Source of the DNA: UMGS1668 sp035447605
GTDB lineage: Bacteria > Bacillota > Clostridia > Oscillospirales > Ruminococcaceae
Length of the DNA stretch: 64,000 bases
Reading direction: 5' to 3'
NCBI GenBank assembly: GCA_035447605.1
Contig: DAOTHJ010000002.1
Coordinates: 62,001 to 126,000, forward strand
Part shown: positions 8,508 to 16,973 of the stretch, in pieces
Numbering within the stretch: position 1 is the first letter of the stretch
How the letters are laid out: the number at the start of each line of letters is the position of its first letter
Notes under the pieces: model-generated
Databases searched by the model: none
Seen by the model: only the letters and a program-made list of their open reading frames with translations
What the model was told of the DNA's origin: nothing
Translations under genes and position numbers: made by a program

Positions 8508-10985
8508 TTATTCCAGCATCTCCGTCACCGCGCGGACGATGGCCCAGGCGGTGCGCTCAATCATCATCGGATCGGTCAGACTCTCCAGATCCGTCGGATT
8601 GGAGACATAGCCCGCTTCGATCATCACGGAGGGGCAGTAGGTCATCCGCGTAACGGTGTAGTAATCCTGATGGGCCTCCTCGTTGTCGCGCCCGGTTGCA
8701 GTGCTGATGTATGCGGCGAGCAGCTCGGCGAAGCGCCGGGAAGTTTCCTCATGATAATATATTTCCGTGCCGCAGTAGAGGTTGGCGTCCGCGCTCTCCG
8801 CGATGGAGTTGGAATGAATGCAGATGTAGAAGTCCGCCATCACGTCGTGTGCCGGTGACATCCGGCTTTCGGCGTCCAGCTTCTCGTCGCCCGTGTAGAT
8901 GAAGGTCACGTCGGCGCCGAGATCCATAAGTTTGTCCACCAGAACGGCGCAGGTCGCGTAGTTGATCTCCGACTCGTAGACGCCCTTTTCGCCCATGATG
9001 CTCAGCGCGCCCGGATCGGGGCCGCCGTGCCCGGAGGCGACCGCGATCGTCACGCCTTCGAGCGGCTTCGACAGATTCTCGGAGAGCTTCGGATACGGTT
9101 TGAGCGCGATGCGCAGGGTGTTCGCTTCCTCGTCCGTGCTGACGTCGTATCCCCAGATCGGGTCTCTCGAGTAAAGAAACAGCGTGACGCTGCCGTCCGT
9201 TTCGTCGGTCTCCGTGCGGAGACGGAAGAACAAACGGCTGGAATCGTTGAGCGCCGTCACGTCGCAGTCCATCGACGCGTGATGGAGCTTCACTTTCAGA
9301 TAGCGGCCGTAAAATTCCGCCTCGTAGGCCGGCAGCACGGAGCAGGAGAGCGTGACCGACTCGTAGTTTCCTCCGTCCGTATAGGCGGCGGCGGAGACGG
9401 AATCGTCCAGTTCCGCCGTGCCGGTCACGACCTCGACGTGCGTCTTTTTGACATATCCGCCGCAGGAAAGCAGATACCAGCTGTCGGTGGAATCCAGCAC
9501 CTCGTCGGTGCATCCTTTCCGCAGCGTGGTGAGGTAGGCGCCGGAATCCTCAGCCTCCGGTTCGACGCCGGCGTTGTTGTTGATCACGCGGACAAGGACC
9601 GGCGCGGTGCCGTCGCTGACGTAGACTTTTCCGGCGCTCTCCCTCGTGGAGGTGTTGCCGTTATAAGTGAGCGCAAAGACGACCGTACCCGCCTCGGAGG
9701 TCTCCCCGGCCGGGTAATCGCCGCGCCCGGTAAAGGTAAAGGCCTTTTTGAAGGTCGCCGGAACGCCGTCGTAGGCGGTCGCAGCGGCCTGTTTTAATTG
9801 GACGGTCTGGCCGTCGACGGTCGCGGTGACTGTGCCGCCGCTCGGCGCGATGCAGGAGAGCGTGATCTCCTCGCCCTCGGTTACAATCAGATCGGCGGAG
9901 GGAGAGCAGGAGGTGATCTTGCTGATCGTGGAGACCGTGTCGGAGGAGGGCTTCCGGATCGTCACGGTGATGCTCTTTCCGCCCTGTGAAAAGACAAAGG
10001 TATTCGTCTTGTAGTCGAGCGGTACGTTGACGGTGAAAAGTCCCGTCGTGCTGATCCGCTCGATCTCCGTGCCGTCCATATAAAGAGGCAGGTCCGGATC
10101 GGAGGTGCCCATGATGGTGTATTTCGAGCCGCTGAAAGTCACGTCATAGTTTACGGGGCGGGTGATGTCGAAGTCGGAGGAGATCGCCAGGCACTCGCTC
10201 ACGTCAAAGAGCGTCTCGGAGCCGAATTCCGCGAGCAGGGAGGAGGCGCTGCCGTATGCGTTCCGCTGAAGGGCGGTGTAATCCTCGACGGCGAATCCCC
10301 AAACGCCCATCATCCGGTCGGCGGTATATTGATAGCAGAGCTCGGCCTCGTCCCCGTAGAAATCGCCGGAGACGACCGGCATGAGGATCCGGCCAAGATC
10401 GTTCACGGTCACAAGCGGCGTTTCCCCGGCAACCGAGATCCACGAGGTCAGTTCATCCGCGTAGCCGGTTTCGGAATAGACCGAACGGTCGATCTCCGCA
10501 AAGATCCAGCTGCAGATGCCGCTTGCCCGCCATTGTTCCACCGAGGCGGCAAGGTCCTCCGGCAGGTCGGAAAGCGAATCTCCGAACCAGACTCCTGCGG
10601 CGCCGTATTCGCCGGCGGCGGAGGAGAGCGCGGTCATCGTCTCAAAGGCGTCCCCGGTCCAATCGACCAGGACGCCGGAAAAAGCGGGAGATTCCGAGGT
10701 GCTCGTTTTGATTTCGGTGTCATTGTTCTGTCGGAGAAAGACGCCCACATCCACCTGAGCGGCGGCGTCGCAGAAATCCCCGGCCGCACCGGCGGGGAAA
10801 TCCTCCAGAACCACCTGCGAGAAACCGTTGTTTACGGCATAGGCGAGGGCATCCTTTTCGGAGACATCCTCGTCATACCGCAGGAGAAACAGATTTTCCA
10901 CCGTGTCCGTCTCCGCAGAGGCGGGAACGGCAAGGGCGGTCAGCAGCAGCATTGCCGCGGCAAAAGCGATCAGACCATGTTTCAT
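8508..10985 (-). CDS. Secreted N-acetylmuramoyl-L-alanine amidase (Amidase_3)
   Basis: Cell-wall hydrolase cleaving the amide bond between MurNAc and the stem peptide. A Sec signal peptide ends at PASA. The long middle (~600 residues) has no catalytic motif and looks like beta-rich, SH3-like and Ig-like segments. The C-terminal ~185 residues are an Amidase_3 domain with all four zinc and catalytic positions: His in SGHGG, Glu in YESEIN, His in CIHSN and Glu in MIEAGYVSN. I chose the ATG at 10985 (825 aa), 8 bp after GGAGG; an in-frame ATG at 11006 sits on the terminator of the gene upstream and has no ribosome site. The large N-terminal region suggests substrate or envelope targeting. Confidence 0.88.
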   Translation of the reverse strand: MKHGLIAFAAAMLLLTALAVPASAETDTVENLFLLRYDEDVSEKDALAYAVNNGFSQVVLEDFPAGAAGDFCDAAAQVDVGVFLRQNNDTEIKTSTSESPAFSGVLVDWTGDAFETMTALSSAAGEYGAAGVWFGDSLSDLPEDLAASVEQWRASGICSWIFAEIDRSVYSETGYADELTSWISVAGETPLVTVNDLGRILMPVVSGDFYGDEAELCYQYTADRMMGVWGFAVEDYTALQRNAYGSASSLLAEFGSETLFDVSECLAISSDFDITRPVNYDVTFSGSKYTIMGTSDPDLPLYMDGTEIERISTTGLFTVNVPLDYKTNTFVFSQGGKSITVTIRKPSSDTVSTISKITSCSPSADLIVTEGEEITLSCIAPSGGTVTATVDGQTVQLKQAAATAYDGVPATFKKAFTFTGRGDYPAGETSEAGTVVFALTYNGNTSTRESAGKVYVSDGTAPVLVRVINNNAGVEPEAEDSGAYLTTLRKGCTDEVLDSTDSWYLLSCGGYVKKTHVEVVTGTAELDDSVSAAAYTDGGNYESVTLSCSVLPAYEAEFYGRYLKVKLHHASMDCDVTALNDSSRLFFRLRTETDETDGSVTLFLYSRDPIWGYDVSTDEEANTLRIALKPYPKLSENLSKPLEGVTIAVASGHGGPDPGALSIMGEKGVYESEINYATCAVLVDKLMDLGADVTFIYTGDEKLDAESRMSPAHDVMADFYICIHSNSIAESADANLYCGTEIYYHEETSRRFAELLAAYISTATGRDNEEAHQDYYTVTRMTYCPSVMIEAGYVSNPTDLESLTDPMMIERTAWAIVRAVTEMLE

Positions 10986-11006
10986 AGACGTCCTCCGGGT
11001 TTTCAT

Positions 11007-11028
11007 AAAAAAGAGGGGGCATCCCCTC
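11007..11028 (-). terminator. Intercistronic terminator hairpin
   Basis: On the minus strand GAGGGG pairs with CCCCTC (loop ATGC), followed by six Ts. The stem overlaps the stop codon of the four-Cys gene. The amidase starts only 21 bp further on, so this may be a partial terminator that lowers amidase expression. Confidence 0.6.
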
Positions 11029-11242
11029 AGAGCTGAAAGTCCTCCGGGCTGTAAGTCTCCCGGATCGGCGCGGGAATTTTCGGTACGCGGAGCAGCGGGT
11101 CATACCGGAATGCGAAACAGGAATATCCCGGGGCGACCACGCCCCTTTTTCTGCAAAGCACGTTTTTGCCGTCGGAGGAGAGCCATCCCTCCGTGCAGTA
11201 TTCGCAGCGGTGCTCAATGTTCCTGTCGAAAAACGTCCTCAT
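11027..11242 (-). CDS. Small four-cysteine protein (putative zinc ribbon)
   Basis: A 71-residue protein with CEYC near the N-terminus (Cys 13 and 16) and two further cysteines at 30 and 42, spacing CxxC-x13-C-x11-C, which could bind one zinc. Its C-terminus is Pro-rich (VPKIPAPIRETY). I do not recognise a named family. The start at ATG 11242 is preceded by GGAAAGG; a longer frame upstream would run into the ylbJ-like gene and is unlikely. It lies 50 bp downstream of the ylbJ-like gene on the same strand, so it probably shares that transcript. Confidence 0.6.
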   Translation of the reverse strand: MRTFFDRNIEHRCEYCTEGWLSSDGKNVLCRKRGVVAPGYSCFAFRYDPLLRVPKIPAPIRETYSPEDFQL

Positions 11243-11292
11243 CGATTCACCGGCCTTTCCGGGGTTTGGCCCCTGCTTTTTAACTGTCTCCA

Positions 11293-12447
11293 TTATATCA
11301 GAGTACGGCCGGGATTTCCATGTCGTTTTTTTGAATATTTCGCCAGAAGAGAGACGAAGACGGGTTTTCCCGCCTCTCTTTCTGGTACGGCCGCCACGAG
11401 AAAGAGCGCCATCATGCACAGCAGGCTCACCGCCGCGGGCGCGGAGGCGGAGACGGCGGCCTCGGTTACCCCATCGAAAGAGACGGCGCTTTCGACCGCC
11501 TCCGGGAATATCCGAAGCAGGATCCAACAGAATGCCGCGGTCAGCGCCCCGTGGATCGGCCGGGAGAGCAGGAATTTTCCAAGCCGGATCCCGCTGCCTT
11601 CGAGAATGCCCGCCACCTGAAGGATGACGGAGATACCGGAGAAGGAGGCGATCCCGGCCGCCGCGAGGATACCTACCATTCCGCCGAGCTTGCCCGCCTC
11701 CGTGCAGCCGGAAGTGACCTCAAACAGCCCGTCGAAGAGCACACGGGAGACAGGGTATTTCAGAAAAAGGCCGGAGAGCGTGCCAGCATCGAAAAGCTCC
11801 GTCAGCGCGCAGGCGGCCGTGATGAACGCGCACATGGTGAAGCAGGCGTCCGCAGCGGCAATCACGGCATGCGTCGCGGAGGAGGCGGCGCTCCTGCCGG
11901 AGAACGGGCCCGTATCGGAAGTCCTCGCAGGCTTCTTCGCAAAGAGCGCGCCGAGGAGACCGATCACTACGGAGGAGGCAAGCTGGGAGATCCAGAGGAA
12001 CGCCCCGGTGCGGACGCTGCCGAAGGCCGCCTGCCCGACGGCGAAGAGCAGGAAAGGAGGCCCCGCGTTGACGCAGAAGGTCAGCAGGCGCTCGGCAGTC
12101 TCCCGGTCGATCAGCCCGGATTTGTAGTAATCGCCGGCGCATTTCGCCGCGGAAGGGTAGCCGCCGATCAGCGAGGCGAGCAGGATGCCGCCGCAGTTCC
12201 CCGGCAGGCGGAAGAGCCTTGCCGGCAGGGAGAGCAATTTGGAGAAAAACGGGGCGGCCGGGCTCTCGCAGGCAAACACGCAGAGCGCCATAAAAGGAAA
12301 TACGGCCGGAATCACCGTGCCCGCGCAGAGGGAGAGACCGTATTTCGCCCCGGCCGCGGCTTCCGAGGAATGCAGAATGAGCACGGATGCCGCCGCAACG
12401 GTGAGCACGGCGCAGAAAATGCTCCGGAACCAGCCTTTTTCTTTCAT
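11293..12447 (-). CDS. ylbJ: YlbJ-like sporulation integral membrane protein (Gate domain)
   Basis: A polytopic membrane protein of 384 residues with about eight to ten hydrophobic segments and the Gate/nucleoside-recognition pattern (VIPAVFPFMALCVF; LIGGYPSAAKCAGDYY; FCVNAGPPFLLFAVG). YlbJ proteins are made in sporulating Firmicutes and are needed for heat-resistant spores; the transported substrate is uncertain. The ATG at 12447 follows AAGGAGGTCC; a start 36 bp upstream lacks a ribosome site. A possible sporulation-type promoter lies upstream (12507-12534). The C-terminus ends close to the four-Cys gene. Confidence 0.85.
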   Translation of the reverse strand: MKEKGWFRSIFCAVLTVAAASVLILHSSEAAAGAKYGLSLCAGTVIPAVFPFMALCVFACESPAAPFFSKLLSLPARLFRLPGNCGGILLASLIGGYPSAAKCAGDYYKSGLIDRETAERLLTFCVNAGPPFLLFAVGQAAFGSVRTGAFLWISQLASSVVIGLLGALFAKKPARTSDTGPFSGRSAASSATHAVIAAADACFTMCAFITAACALTELFDAGTLSGLFLKYPVSRVLFDGLFEVTSGCTEAGKLGGMVGILAAAGIASFSGISVILQVAGILEGSGIRLGKFLLSRPIHGALTAAFCWILLRIFPEAVESAVSFDGVTEAAVSASAPAAVSLLCMMALFLVAAVPEREAGKPVFVSLLAKYSKKRHGNPGRTLI

Positions 12448-12506
12448 GGAAGGACCTCCTTTTTTGCCGGAACGCTTTGACAAAACGCCGCGTTTCCGCA
12501 GAAAAA

Positions 12507-12534
12507 GGTATGAGAAAGGCGGCGACTTTCATGC
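12507..12534 (-). promoter_or_regulatory. Possible sporulation-sigma promoter of ylbJ-like gene
   Basis: On the minus strand, GCATG (12530-12534) and CATACC (12507-12512) are 17 bp apart, resembling sigma-F/G (GHATR...CATNHTA) or a sigma-E -10 (CATACANT). The match is partial, and the case rests largely on ylbJ being a sporulation gene. Confidence 0.35.
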
Positions 12535-12652
12535 CTTGCCTTTTGATTTTATCCGGCTTATCTTGCCGCCGGAAACGTCCGGAACCGCAAAAAATTCCGT
12601 ATAGCCAAAGCTATTCCGGATTCTCCGACGGAGAGGCGGTTTGAACGGAAAG

Positions 12653-12862
12653 AAAAGCCGGAGATCCGTTTTTAACAATCCCCGGCCTTTATGCTTTATA
12701 TTTTTATCCCGTTAAACCGGAACGATTAAAACCATAAAAGCCGGGACTTCGTTTTCAGATACATTCCGGCCTTCCTGTTTAATATCTTCCGTCTCGTTTG
12801 GCCGGGACGGATCAGAAGCAAAGAAACACCGGAGGCCCGTTTTCAAAACAGGCTTCCGGTGG
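12653..12862 (+). repeat. Degenerate tandem hairpin repeats (about 83-88 bp)
   Basis: Three copies begin near 12653, 12736 and 12824. Each has an A-rich lead, GCCGG or CACCGG, a CGTTTT loop region and the complementary CCGGC or CCGGTG. Copies 1 and 2 also share a trailing stretch containing ATAT and CGTT. A weaker match may lie just upstream (12540-12600). The third copy is the terminator of the flavin reductase gene. The 12448-12866 region contains no other feature except the possible ylbJ promoter. Confidence 0.6.
12816..12862 (-). terminator. Intrinsic terminator of the flavin reductase gene
   Basis: On the minus strand CACCGG...GTTTT pairs with AAAAC...CCGGTG (stem about 16 bp with mismatches), followed by TTTCTTTG. 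It starts 5 bp past the stop codon. Confidence 0.8.
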
Positions 12863-12866
12863 TTTT

Positions 12867-13634
12867 TTATTTACGCTTTTCCTGCCTTTTAAAGACCGGT
12901 TTGCCGTTCCGGAATTCGGTAGGGAATGTGTTTTTGTTTTCGCCCGGCGCTTTCGCAGGTTTCGGCGCTTTCGCGGGTCTCTGTGCACTCGCGGACCTTT
13001 GCGCCTTTGCGGGCTTCTGTACTTCCGTAAGATTCTGCGGACGTTCCGCGGTACTCCGGCCCGGATTTTTCGGACGCTTTTTGCGCACGGAATAGCCCAT
13101 CTGGCCGAGTTTTTTGCCTTGGCTAAAATATTCCCCATGGGAGTAGAAGGCGATGCCGCACTTCCGCAGGTTCAGTTTTCCGTCGCTCTCGACGCAGGTG
13201 TCGTCCACATCGACGGCGACAATCTCTGCAAGAAACAGGTCGTGGGAACCGAGGTGCTTTACCTCGACGACCCGGCATTCGAGGGAGACGGGGCTCTCCT
13301 CAATCAGCGGCGGCGCAACCTGAGAGGCGGGGATCGGAGTCAGCCCGGCTTCGGCGAATTTATCGGTATCCTCACCGGAGCGGCAGCCGCAGAAATCCGC
13401 GGCGCGCACAAGCTCGGCGGTGGTGACGTTGATAACGAATTCACCGGATTCCTGAATCAAATGGTGGGAAAACCGCTCCGGCCGGATCGAGACATAAGTC
13501 ATGGCCGGCGTGGAGCAGACGATGCCCGTCCAGGCGACCGTCAGCACATTCGGGTGTTCCATGGTGCCGCAGGTGACGAGAGCCGCGGGCGTAGGGGTCA
13601 GCAGGGTCGAGGGTTTCCAGACTTGTTTCGGCAT
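12867..13634 (-). CDS. Flavin reductase-like (FMN split-barrel) protein with basic tail
   Basis: The first ~175 residues match the flavin reductase-like FMN-binding split barrel (start KPSTLLTPTPAALVTCG; TVAWTGIVCSTPAM; SIRPERFSHHLI; SGEFVINV; DFCGCRSGEDTDKF). These proteins use or reduce FMN; the partner here is unknown. Residues ~180-255 form an unusual Lys/Arg/Pro/Ala-rich tail with repeated KPAKA-type units, likely disordered and able to bind nucleic acid or acidic polymers. A short gap (15 bp) separates it from the HAD gene upstream, so the three genes probably form one transcript. AAGAGGATC serves as ribosome site. Confidence 0.85.
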   Translation of the reverse strand: MPKQVWKPSTLLTPTPAALVTCGTMEHPNVLTVAWTGIVCSTPAMTYVSIRPERFSHHLIQESGEFVINVTTAELVRAADFCGCRSGEDTDKFAEAGLTPIPASQVAPPLIEESPVSLECRVVEVKHLGSHDLFLAEIVAVDVDDTCVESDGKLNLRKCGIAFYSHGEYFSQGKKLGQMGYSVRKKRPKNPGRSTAERPQNLTEVQKPAKAQRSASAQRPAKAPKPAKAPGENKNTFPTEFRNGKPVFKRQEKRK

Positions 13635-13649
13635 AAATGATCCTCTTAC

Positions 13650-14444
13650 TCAGTCGGTGATGCCGGCGATAGCGCCCACATCCGGCAGAATGTATTTGGG
13701 ACGATAGGCGAACTGATCGACCGTCTCCATTGTGCTGACGCCGGAGAGGACGAGCACGGTATCCATCTCGCTCTCGATGCCGGCGATCATGTCCGTATCC
13801 ATCCGGTCGCCGATGATGACGGCGTCCTCCTCCCGGCGGCCGAGCTTGTTGAGTCCGTGCCGCATCATCAGGGGGTTCGGCTTGCCGACGAAATAGGCCT
13901 GTTTCTGGGTGGTCAGCTCGATCGGCGCGATCAGGGCGCGGCAATCCGGAACGATGCCGTTCTCACTTGGCGCGGTGAGGTCGCTGTTGGTGCCGATGAG
14001 CTTCGCGCCCTTCTGCACAAGCCTGACGGCACGCTCGATCTTTTCGTAGTTGAGAGAGCGGGTCTCTCCAAAGACCACATAGTCCGGGTTGACGTCGTTC
14101 ATGCTGAAGCCCGCCTCATAGAGCGCAAAGGTCAGGCCCGGCTCGCCGATCACATAGACGGAGCAGTGGTCGTGCTGGCTCTTGAGAAAGGCGGCCGTCG
14201 CGAGCGCGCTGGTATAAAAATGTTTCTCATCGACGCAAAGCCCCATCCGCTCCAGCTTCTGGGAAAGTTCCCTCGGGGAGCGTTCCGAGCTGTTGGTCAG
14301 AAACAAAAAGTCCTTTTTATTTGCCTGCAGCCACTCGACAAATTCCTTCACATGAGGAATGATGCGGTTGCCGTGATAGATGACGCCGTCCATATCGCTG
14401 ATGAAAGCCTTTTTTGCCTGCAGCGCCGTAATATCCACTTCCAT
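13650..14444 (-). CDS. HAD-IIA family phosphatase (NagD-like), copy 1
   Basis: A 264-residue haloacid-dehalogenase phosphatase of the NagD/AraL type. Motif I is DMDGV with nucleophile Asp17 and acid/base Asp19; TNSSE is motif II, the Lys in GKPNP motif III, and GDRMDTD motif IV. The cap between motifs II and III is of class IIA. Likely substrates are small phosphosugars or p-nitrophenyl phosphate-like esters, not determined. It is 91% identical over its full length (23 differences in 264) to the next gene upstream, so it is the product of a recent tandem duplication. It shares the ribosome site sequence AAGGAGATGATAT with its twin. Confidence 0.92.
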   Translation of the reverse strand: MEVDITALQAKKAFISDMDGVIYHGNRIIPHVKEFVEWLQANKKDFLFLTNSSERSPRELSQKLERMGLCVDEKHFYTSALATAAFLKSQHDHCSVYVIGEPGLTFALYEAGFSMNDVNPDYVVFGETRSLNYEKIERAVRLVQKGAKLIGTNSDLTAPSENGIVPDCRALIAPIELTTQKQAYFVGKPNPLMMRHGLNKLGRREEDAVIIGDRMDTDMIAGIESEMDTVLVLSGVSTMETVDQFAYRPKYILPDVGAIAGITD

Positions 14445-14541
14445 AATATCATCTCCTTATTTCGTTTTTTTTATTATCAGAGGAAACCGAAAAATCCGCG
14501 CGAAATGCGGGTTCTCCGGGTTTGCAAAATTTCCGTTTTCG

Positions 14542-15336
14542 TTATTCGGTGATGCCGGCGATGGCACCCACATCCGGCAGGATATACTTGGGGCGGTAGG
14601 CGAATTCGTTGACCGTCTCCATCGTGCTGACGCCGGAAAGGACGAGCACGGTATCCATCTCGCTCTCGATGCCGGCGATGATGTCCGTATCCATCCGGTC
14701 GCCGATGATGACGGCGTCCTCCTCCCGGCGGTCGAGCTTGTTGAGCGCGTGCCGCATCATCAGGGGGTTCGGCTTGCCGATGAAATAGGCCTGTTTCTGG
14801 GTGGTCAGCTCGATCGGCGCGATCAGGGCGCGGCAGGCGGGGACAAAGCCGTTCTCCGTCGGCGCGGTGAGGTCGCTGTTGGTGCCGATGAGCTTCGCGC
14901 CGTTCTGCACGAGCTTGACGGCGTGCTCAATTTTTTCGTAGTTGACGGATTTGGTCTCTCCGAACACCACATAATCCGGGTTCACGTCGTTCATGCTGAA
15001 GCCGGCTTCATAAAGCGCGAAGGTTAGGCCAGGCTCGCCGATCACATAGACGGAGCCATGGTCATGCTGGCTCTTGAGAAAGGCGGCCGTCGCGAGCGCG
15101 CTGGTGTAAAAGTGCTTCTCGTCGACGCGAAGCCCCATCCGCTCCAGCTTTTGAGAAAGCTCCCGAGGGGAGCGTTCCGAGCTGTTCGTCATGAATAAAA
15201 ACTCTTTCTTGTTGGTTTGCAGCCACTCGACGAATTCCGCCACGTGCGGAATGATGCGGTTGCCGTGATAGATGACGCCGTCCATATCGATAATAAAAAC
15301 TTTTTTTGCCTGCAGCGCCGTGATATCTACTTCCAT
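14542..15336 (-). CDS. HAD-IIA family phosphatase (NagD-like), copy 2
   Basis: Twin of the downstream gene, also 264 residues, with all HAD motifs intact (DMDGV, TNSSE, GKPNP, GDRMDTD). Differences between copies are scattered (for example Ser16 to Ile just before the nucleophile and Cys70 to Arg) and avoid the motifs, so both are probably active. The 97-bp gap between them has no terminator, so one promoter at 15368-15396 probably serves both and perhaps the flavin reductase gene too. Confidence 0.92.
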   Translation of the reverse strand: MEVDITALQAKKVFIIDMDGVIYHGNRIIPHVAEFVEWLQTNKKEFLFMTNSSERSPRELSQKLERMGLRVDEKHFYTSALATAAFLKSQHDHGSVYVIGEPGLTFALYEAGFSMNDVNPDYVVFGETKSVNYEKIEHAVKLVQNGAKLIGTNSDLTAPTENGFVPACRALIAPIELTTQKQAYFIGKPNPLMMRHALNKLDRREEDAVIIGDRMDTDIIAGIESEMDTVLVLSGVSTMETVNEFAYRPKYILPDVGAIAGITE

Positions 15337-15367
15337 GATATCATCTCCTTATTTTTCAATCTTTTCA

Positions 15368-15396
15368 ATTATAATGGAAAAACGTAAAATCTACAA
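15368..15396 (-). promoter_or_regulatory. Promoter of the HAD gene pair
   Basis: On the minus strand, TATAAT (15368-15373) lies 17 bp from TTGTAG (15391-15396), which has a weak -35 match. It is 31 bp upstream of the start codon. Confidence 0.6.
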
Positions 15397-15499
15397 TGAA
15401 ATTTCTGTTAATTCTTTGTAAGACAAAATTCCCTCATCTTTTCGGTTTTGTTTCCTGATAACCGGCCTTTCGGCGGGCAAGCTAATTCCGGTGTTGAAA

Positions 15500-15895
15500 A
15501 TGAAAAAAATCGGAAAACAATCTCTTATATTTTGCTCCGGCGCGGCGGGCTACTGCCTGCTGGAGCTCATCTGGCGCGGCAGGACGCATTGGAGCATGGC
15601 CGCGGCCGGCGGCATGTCGCTGCTTTTGCTGAACGGCCTGTTTCATAAACTCAGGGGATTTTCCCTGATGGCGCGGTCTGCGGCGGGCGGAGGCGTCATC
15701 ACCGGCGTGGAGCTAGTGTTTGGGCTGATCTTTAACCGGATACTGCACCTGCACGTCTGGGATTATTCCGCCGTGCCCGGAAATTTTCTCGGCCAGATCT
15801 GTCCGCTTTATTCTTTCTTCTGGTGTCTGCTCTGCGTGCCGGTCGCCCTTTTGACGGAGCGCGCCACCCGCCGGAAAACCTTGCCGGGTGCATAA
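15500..15895 (+). CDS. Putative ABC transporter permease-like membrane protein (CmpB type)
   Basis: A 131-residue protein with about four hydrophobic segments. The motif VWDYSAVPGNFLGQICPLYSF strongly resembles the CmpB family of Firmicute membrane proteins (annotated as putative ABC-transporter type IV), whose function is unproven. The start is uncertain: GTG 15491 and ATG 15500 are in frame and neither has a clear ribosome site. It stands alone between the HAD pair and a small gene. Confidence 0.7.
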   Translation: MKKIGKQSLIFCSGAAGYCLLELIWRGRTHWSMAAAGGMSLLLLNGLFHKLRGFSLMARSAAGGGVITGVELVFGLIFNRILHLHVWDYSAVPGNFLGQICPLYSFFWCLLCVPVALLTERATRRKTLPGA

Positions 15896-15937
15896 TCGGT
15901 TCCGCCCCGGCAAAACTATGGATGAGGTGAAGATAGG

Positions 15938-16150
15938 ATGAGCGAAAATAATGAGGCGGGAGATGTACCGCTCGGCCTCGGCATGGCTTTGGCACAGGAT
16001 CAGAAGGCGCTCAAGCATTTCGCCTCCCTTTCTGATGCAGAACGGGAACGCATGATCACAATGGTCCACAGTATCGGCTCCAAACGGGAAATGCAGGATT
16101 TCGTTGCATCGATGCGGGACTCCGAAACTGGCCGAAAGGAAACCTTCTGA
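15938..16150 (+). CDS. Small conserved protein, function unknown
   Basis: A 70-residue acidic and helical protein: after a Gly/Leu-rich start (VPLGLGMALAQDQKALKHF) it has a pattern of alternating charged helices (LSDAERERMITMVHSIGSKREMQDFV as seen in two parts). Similar small proteins occur in Oscillospirales, but I know no function. AGGTGAAGATAGG precedes the ATG, and a textbook terminator follows within 10 bp, which supports a real gene. Confidence 0.65.
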   Translation: MSENNEAGDVPLGLGMALAQDQKALKHFASLSDAERERMITMVHSIGSKREMQDFVASMRDSETGRKETF

Positions 16151-16157
16151 CCAAAGC

Positions 16158-16191
16158 AAAAAAGAGCTTTCCCATCCGGGAAAGCTCTTTT
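16158..16191. terminator. Bidirectional intrinsic terminator
   Basis: AAAAGAGCTTTCCC pairs perfectly with GGGAAAGCTCTTTT around ATCC. It serves both the small plus-strand gene and the convergent lipoprotein gene. Confidence 0.92.
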
Positions 16192-16199
16192 CCTATATG

Positions 16200-16934
16200 T
16201 CAGGCAACCAACAGAAGTACCCAGTATTGGGAACCGCCGGACGACCCGGAAATAAGATAATATCCGGTGAAGTCCGCGCGGACCATGTTTGCATAATGGC
16301 CGGGGGAGCTCATCCAGGCGTCGAACACATCCTGCGCGGTGGAATAGTTGAGGGCGAGGTTTTCCCCAAAGGCCTGATAAGAGAGGCCGTAATCATCCAT
16401 GACCGTATAACAGTTTCTGCCGTCGGGCCGCGTGTGGCTGAAAGACTGCTCGATCTCGGTCAGCCGCTCAAAGGCGGGATCCTCCAGATCCGTTACATAT
16501 TCGAGCGCGGAGAGCCCGTTGCTCGTCCGCAGATCGTTGATCAGCGTGCCGAAATCCTTCGCATAGCCGTCGGCGTCGGCCGTTTCCCATTCAGAGGCGG
16601 AAGATGCCTCCGAAGCGGAAGACGCCTGTTCCGAAGTGCTGCTTTGGGCGGATTCCGATGCCGTAGATTCCACGGGTTCTGTGGCCTCTGCGGAAGAGCT
16701 TCCGGCGGCGGATTCCGCGGCGGAAAACTCCCCGGCGGATTCTTCCGGGGTGGAGGAAAGCTCTGTCTCTGCGGAGGAAGCGGAGGCCTCCGCCGTGCCG
16801 GAATCCGGCGTAATCACGACGTTTGCTTCCTCATCTTTTCCAAGCTCATCCAAGCCTTCCACGGTGGCTTTCCGGCTAAAGCAGCCGGAGAGCAGAACGC
16901 ACAGAACCAGGATCAGCGCCGCGCACCGTCTCAT
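16200..16934 (-). CDS. CAP-domain lipoprotein (SCP/PR1 family, YkwD-like)
   Basis: A lipoprotein signal sequence ends at the lipobox LLSGC. A ~95-residue Ser/Ala/Glu/Thr-rich linker follows, then a C-terminal CAP domain (about 120 residues) with HTRPDG, GENLA and SSPGHYANM, the usual CAP cavity motifs. CAP proteins are secreted; bacterial ones have no settled activity. The low-complexity linker would let the domain reach through the wall. ATG 16934 gives 244 residues; a GTG nine bases upstream is an alternative. A near-consensus promoter lies at 16974-17002, and a shared terminator follows the stop. Confidence 0.88.
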   Translation of the reverse strand: MRRCAALILVLCVLLSGCFSRKATVEGLDELGKDEEANVVITPDSGTAEASASSAETELSSTPEESAGEFSAAESAAGSSSAEATEPVESTASESAQSSTSEQASSASEASSASEWETADADGYAKDFGTLINDLRTSNGLSALEYVTDLEDPAFERLTEIEQSFSHTRPDGRNCYTVMDDYGLSYQAFGENLALNYSTAQDVFDAWMSSPGHYANMVRADFTGYYLISGSSGGSQYWVLLLVA

Positions 16935-16973
16935 CTTCCTCACCGCCTGCAGTTACAGATTTTTGATACGGCC

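Noticed and set aside
11243..11527. N-terminal extension of the four-Cys protein to 166 residues
   Set aside because: The extra part overlaps the ylbJ-like gene on the same strand and has no ribosome site or motif.
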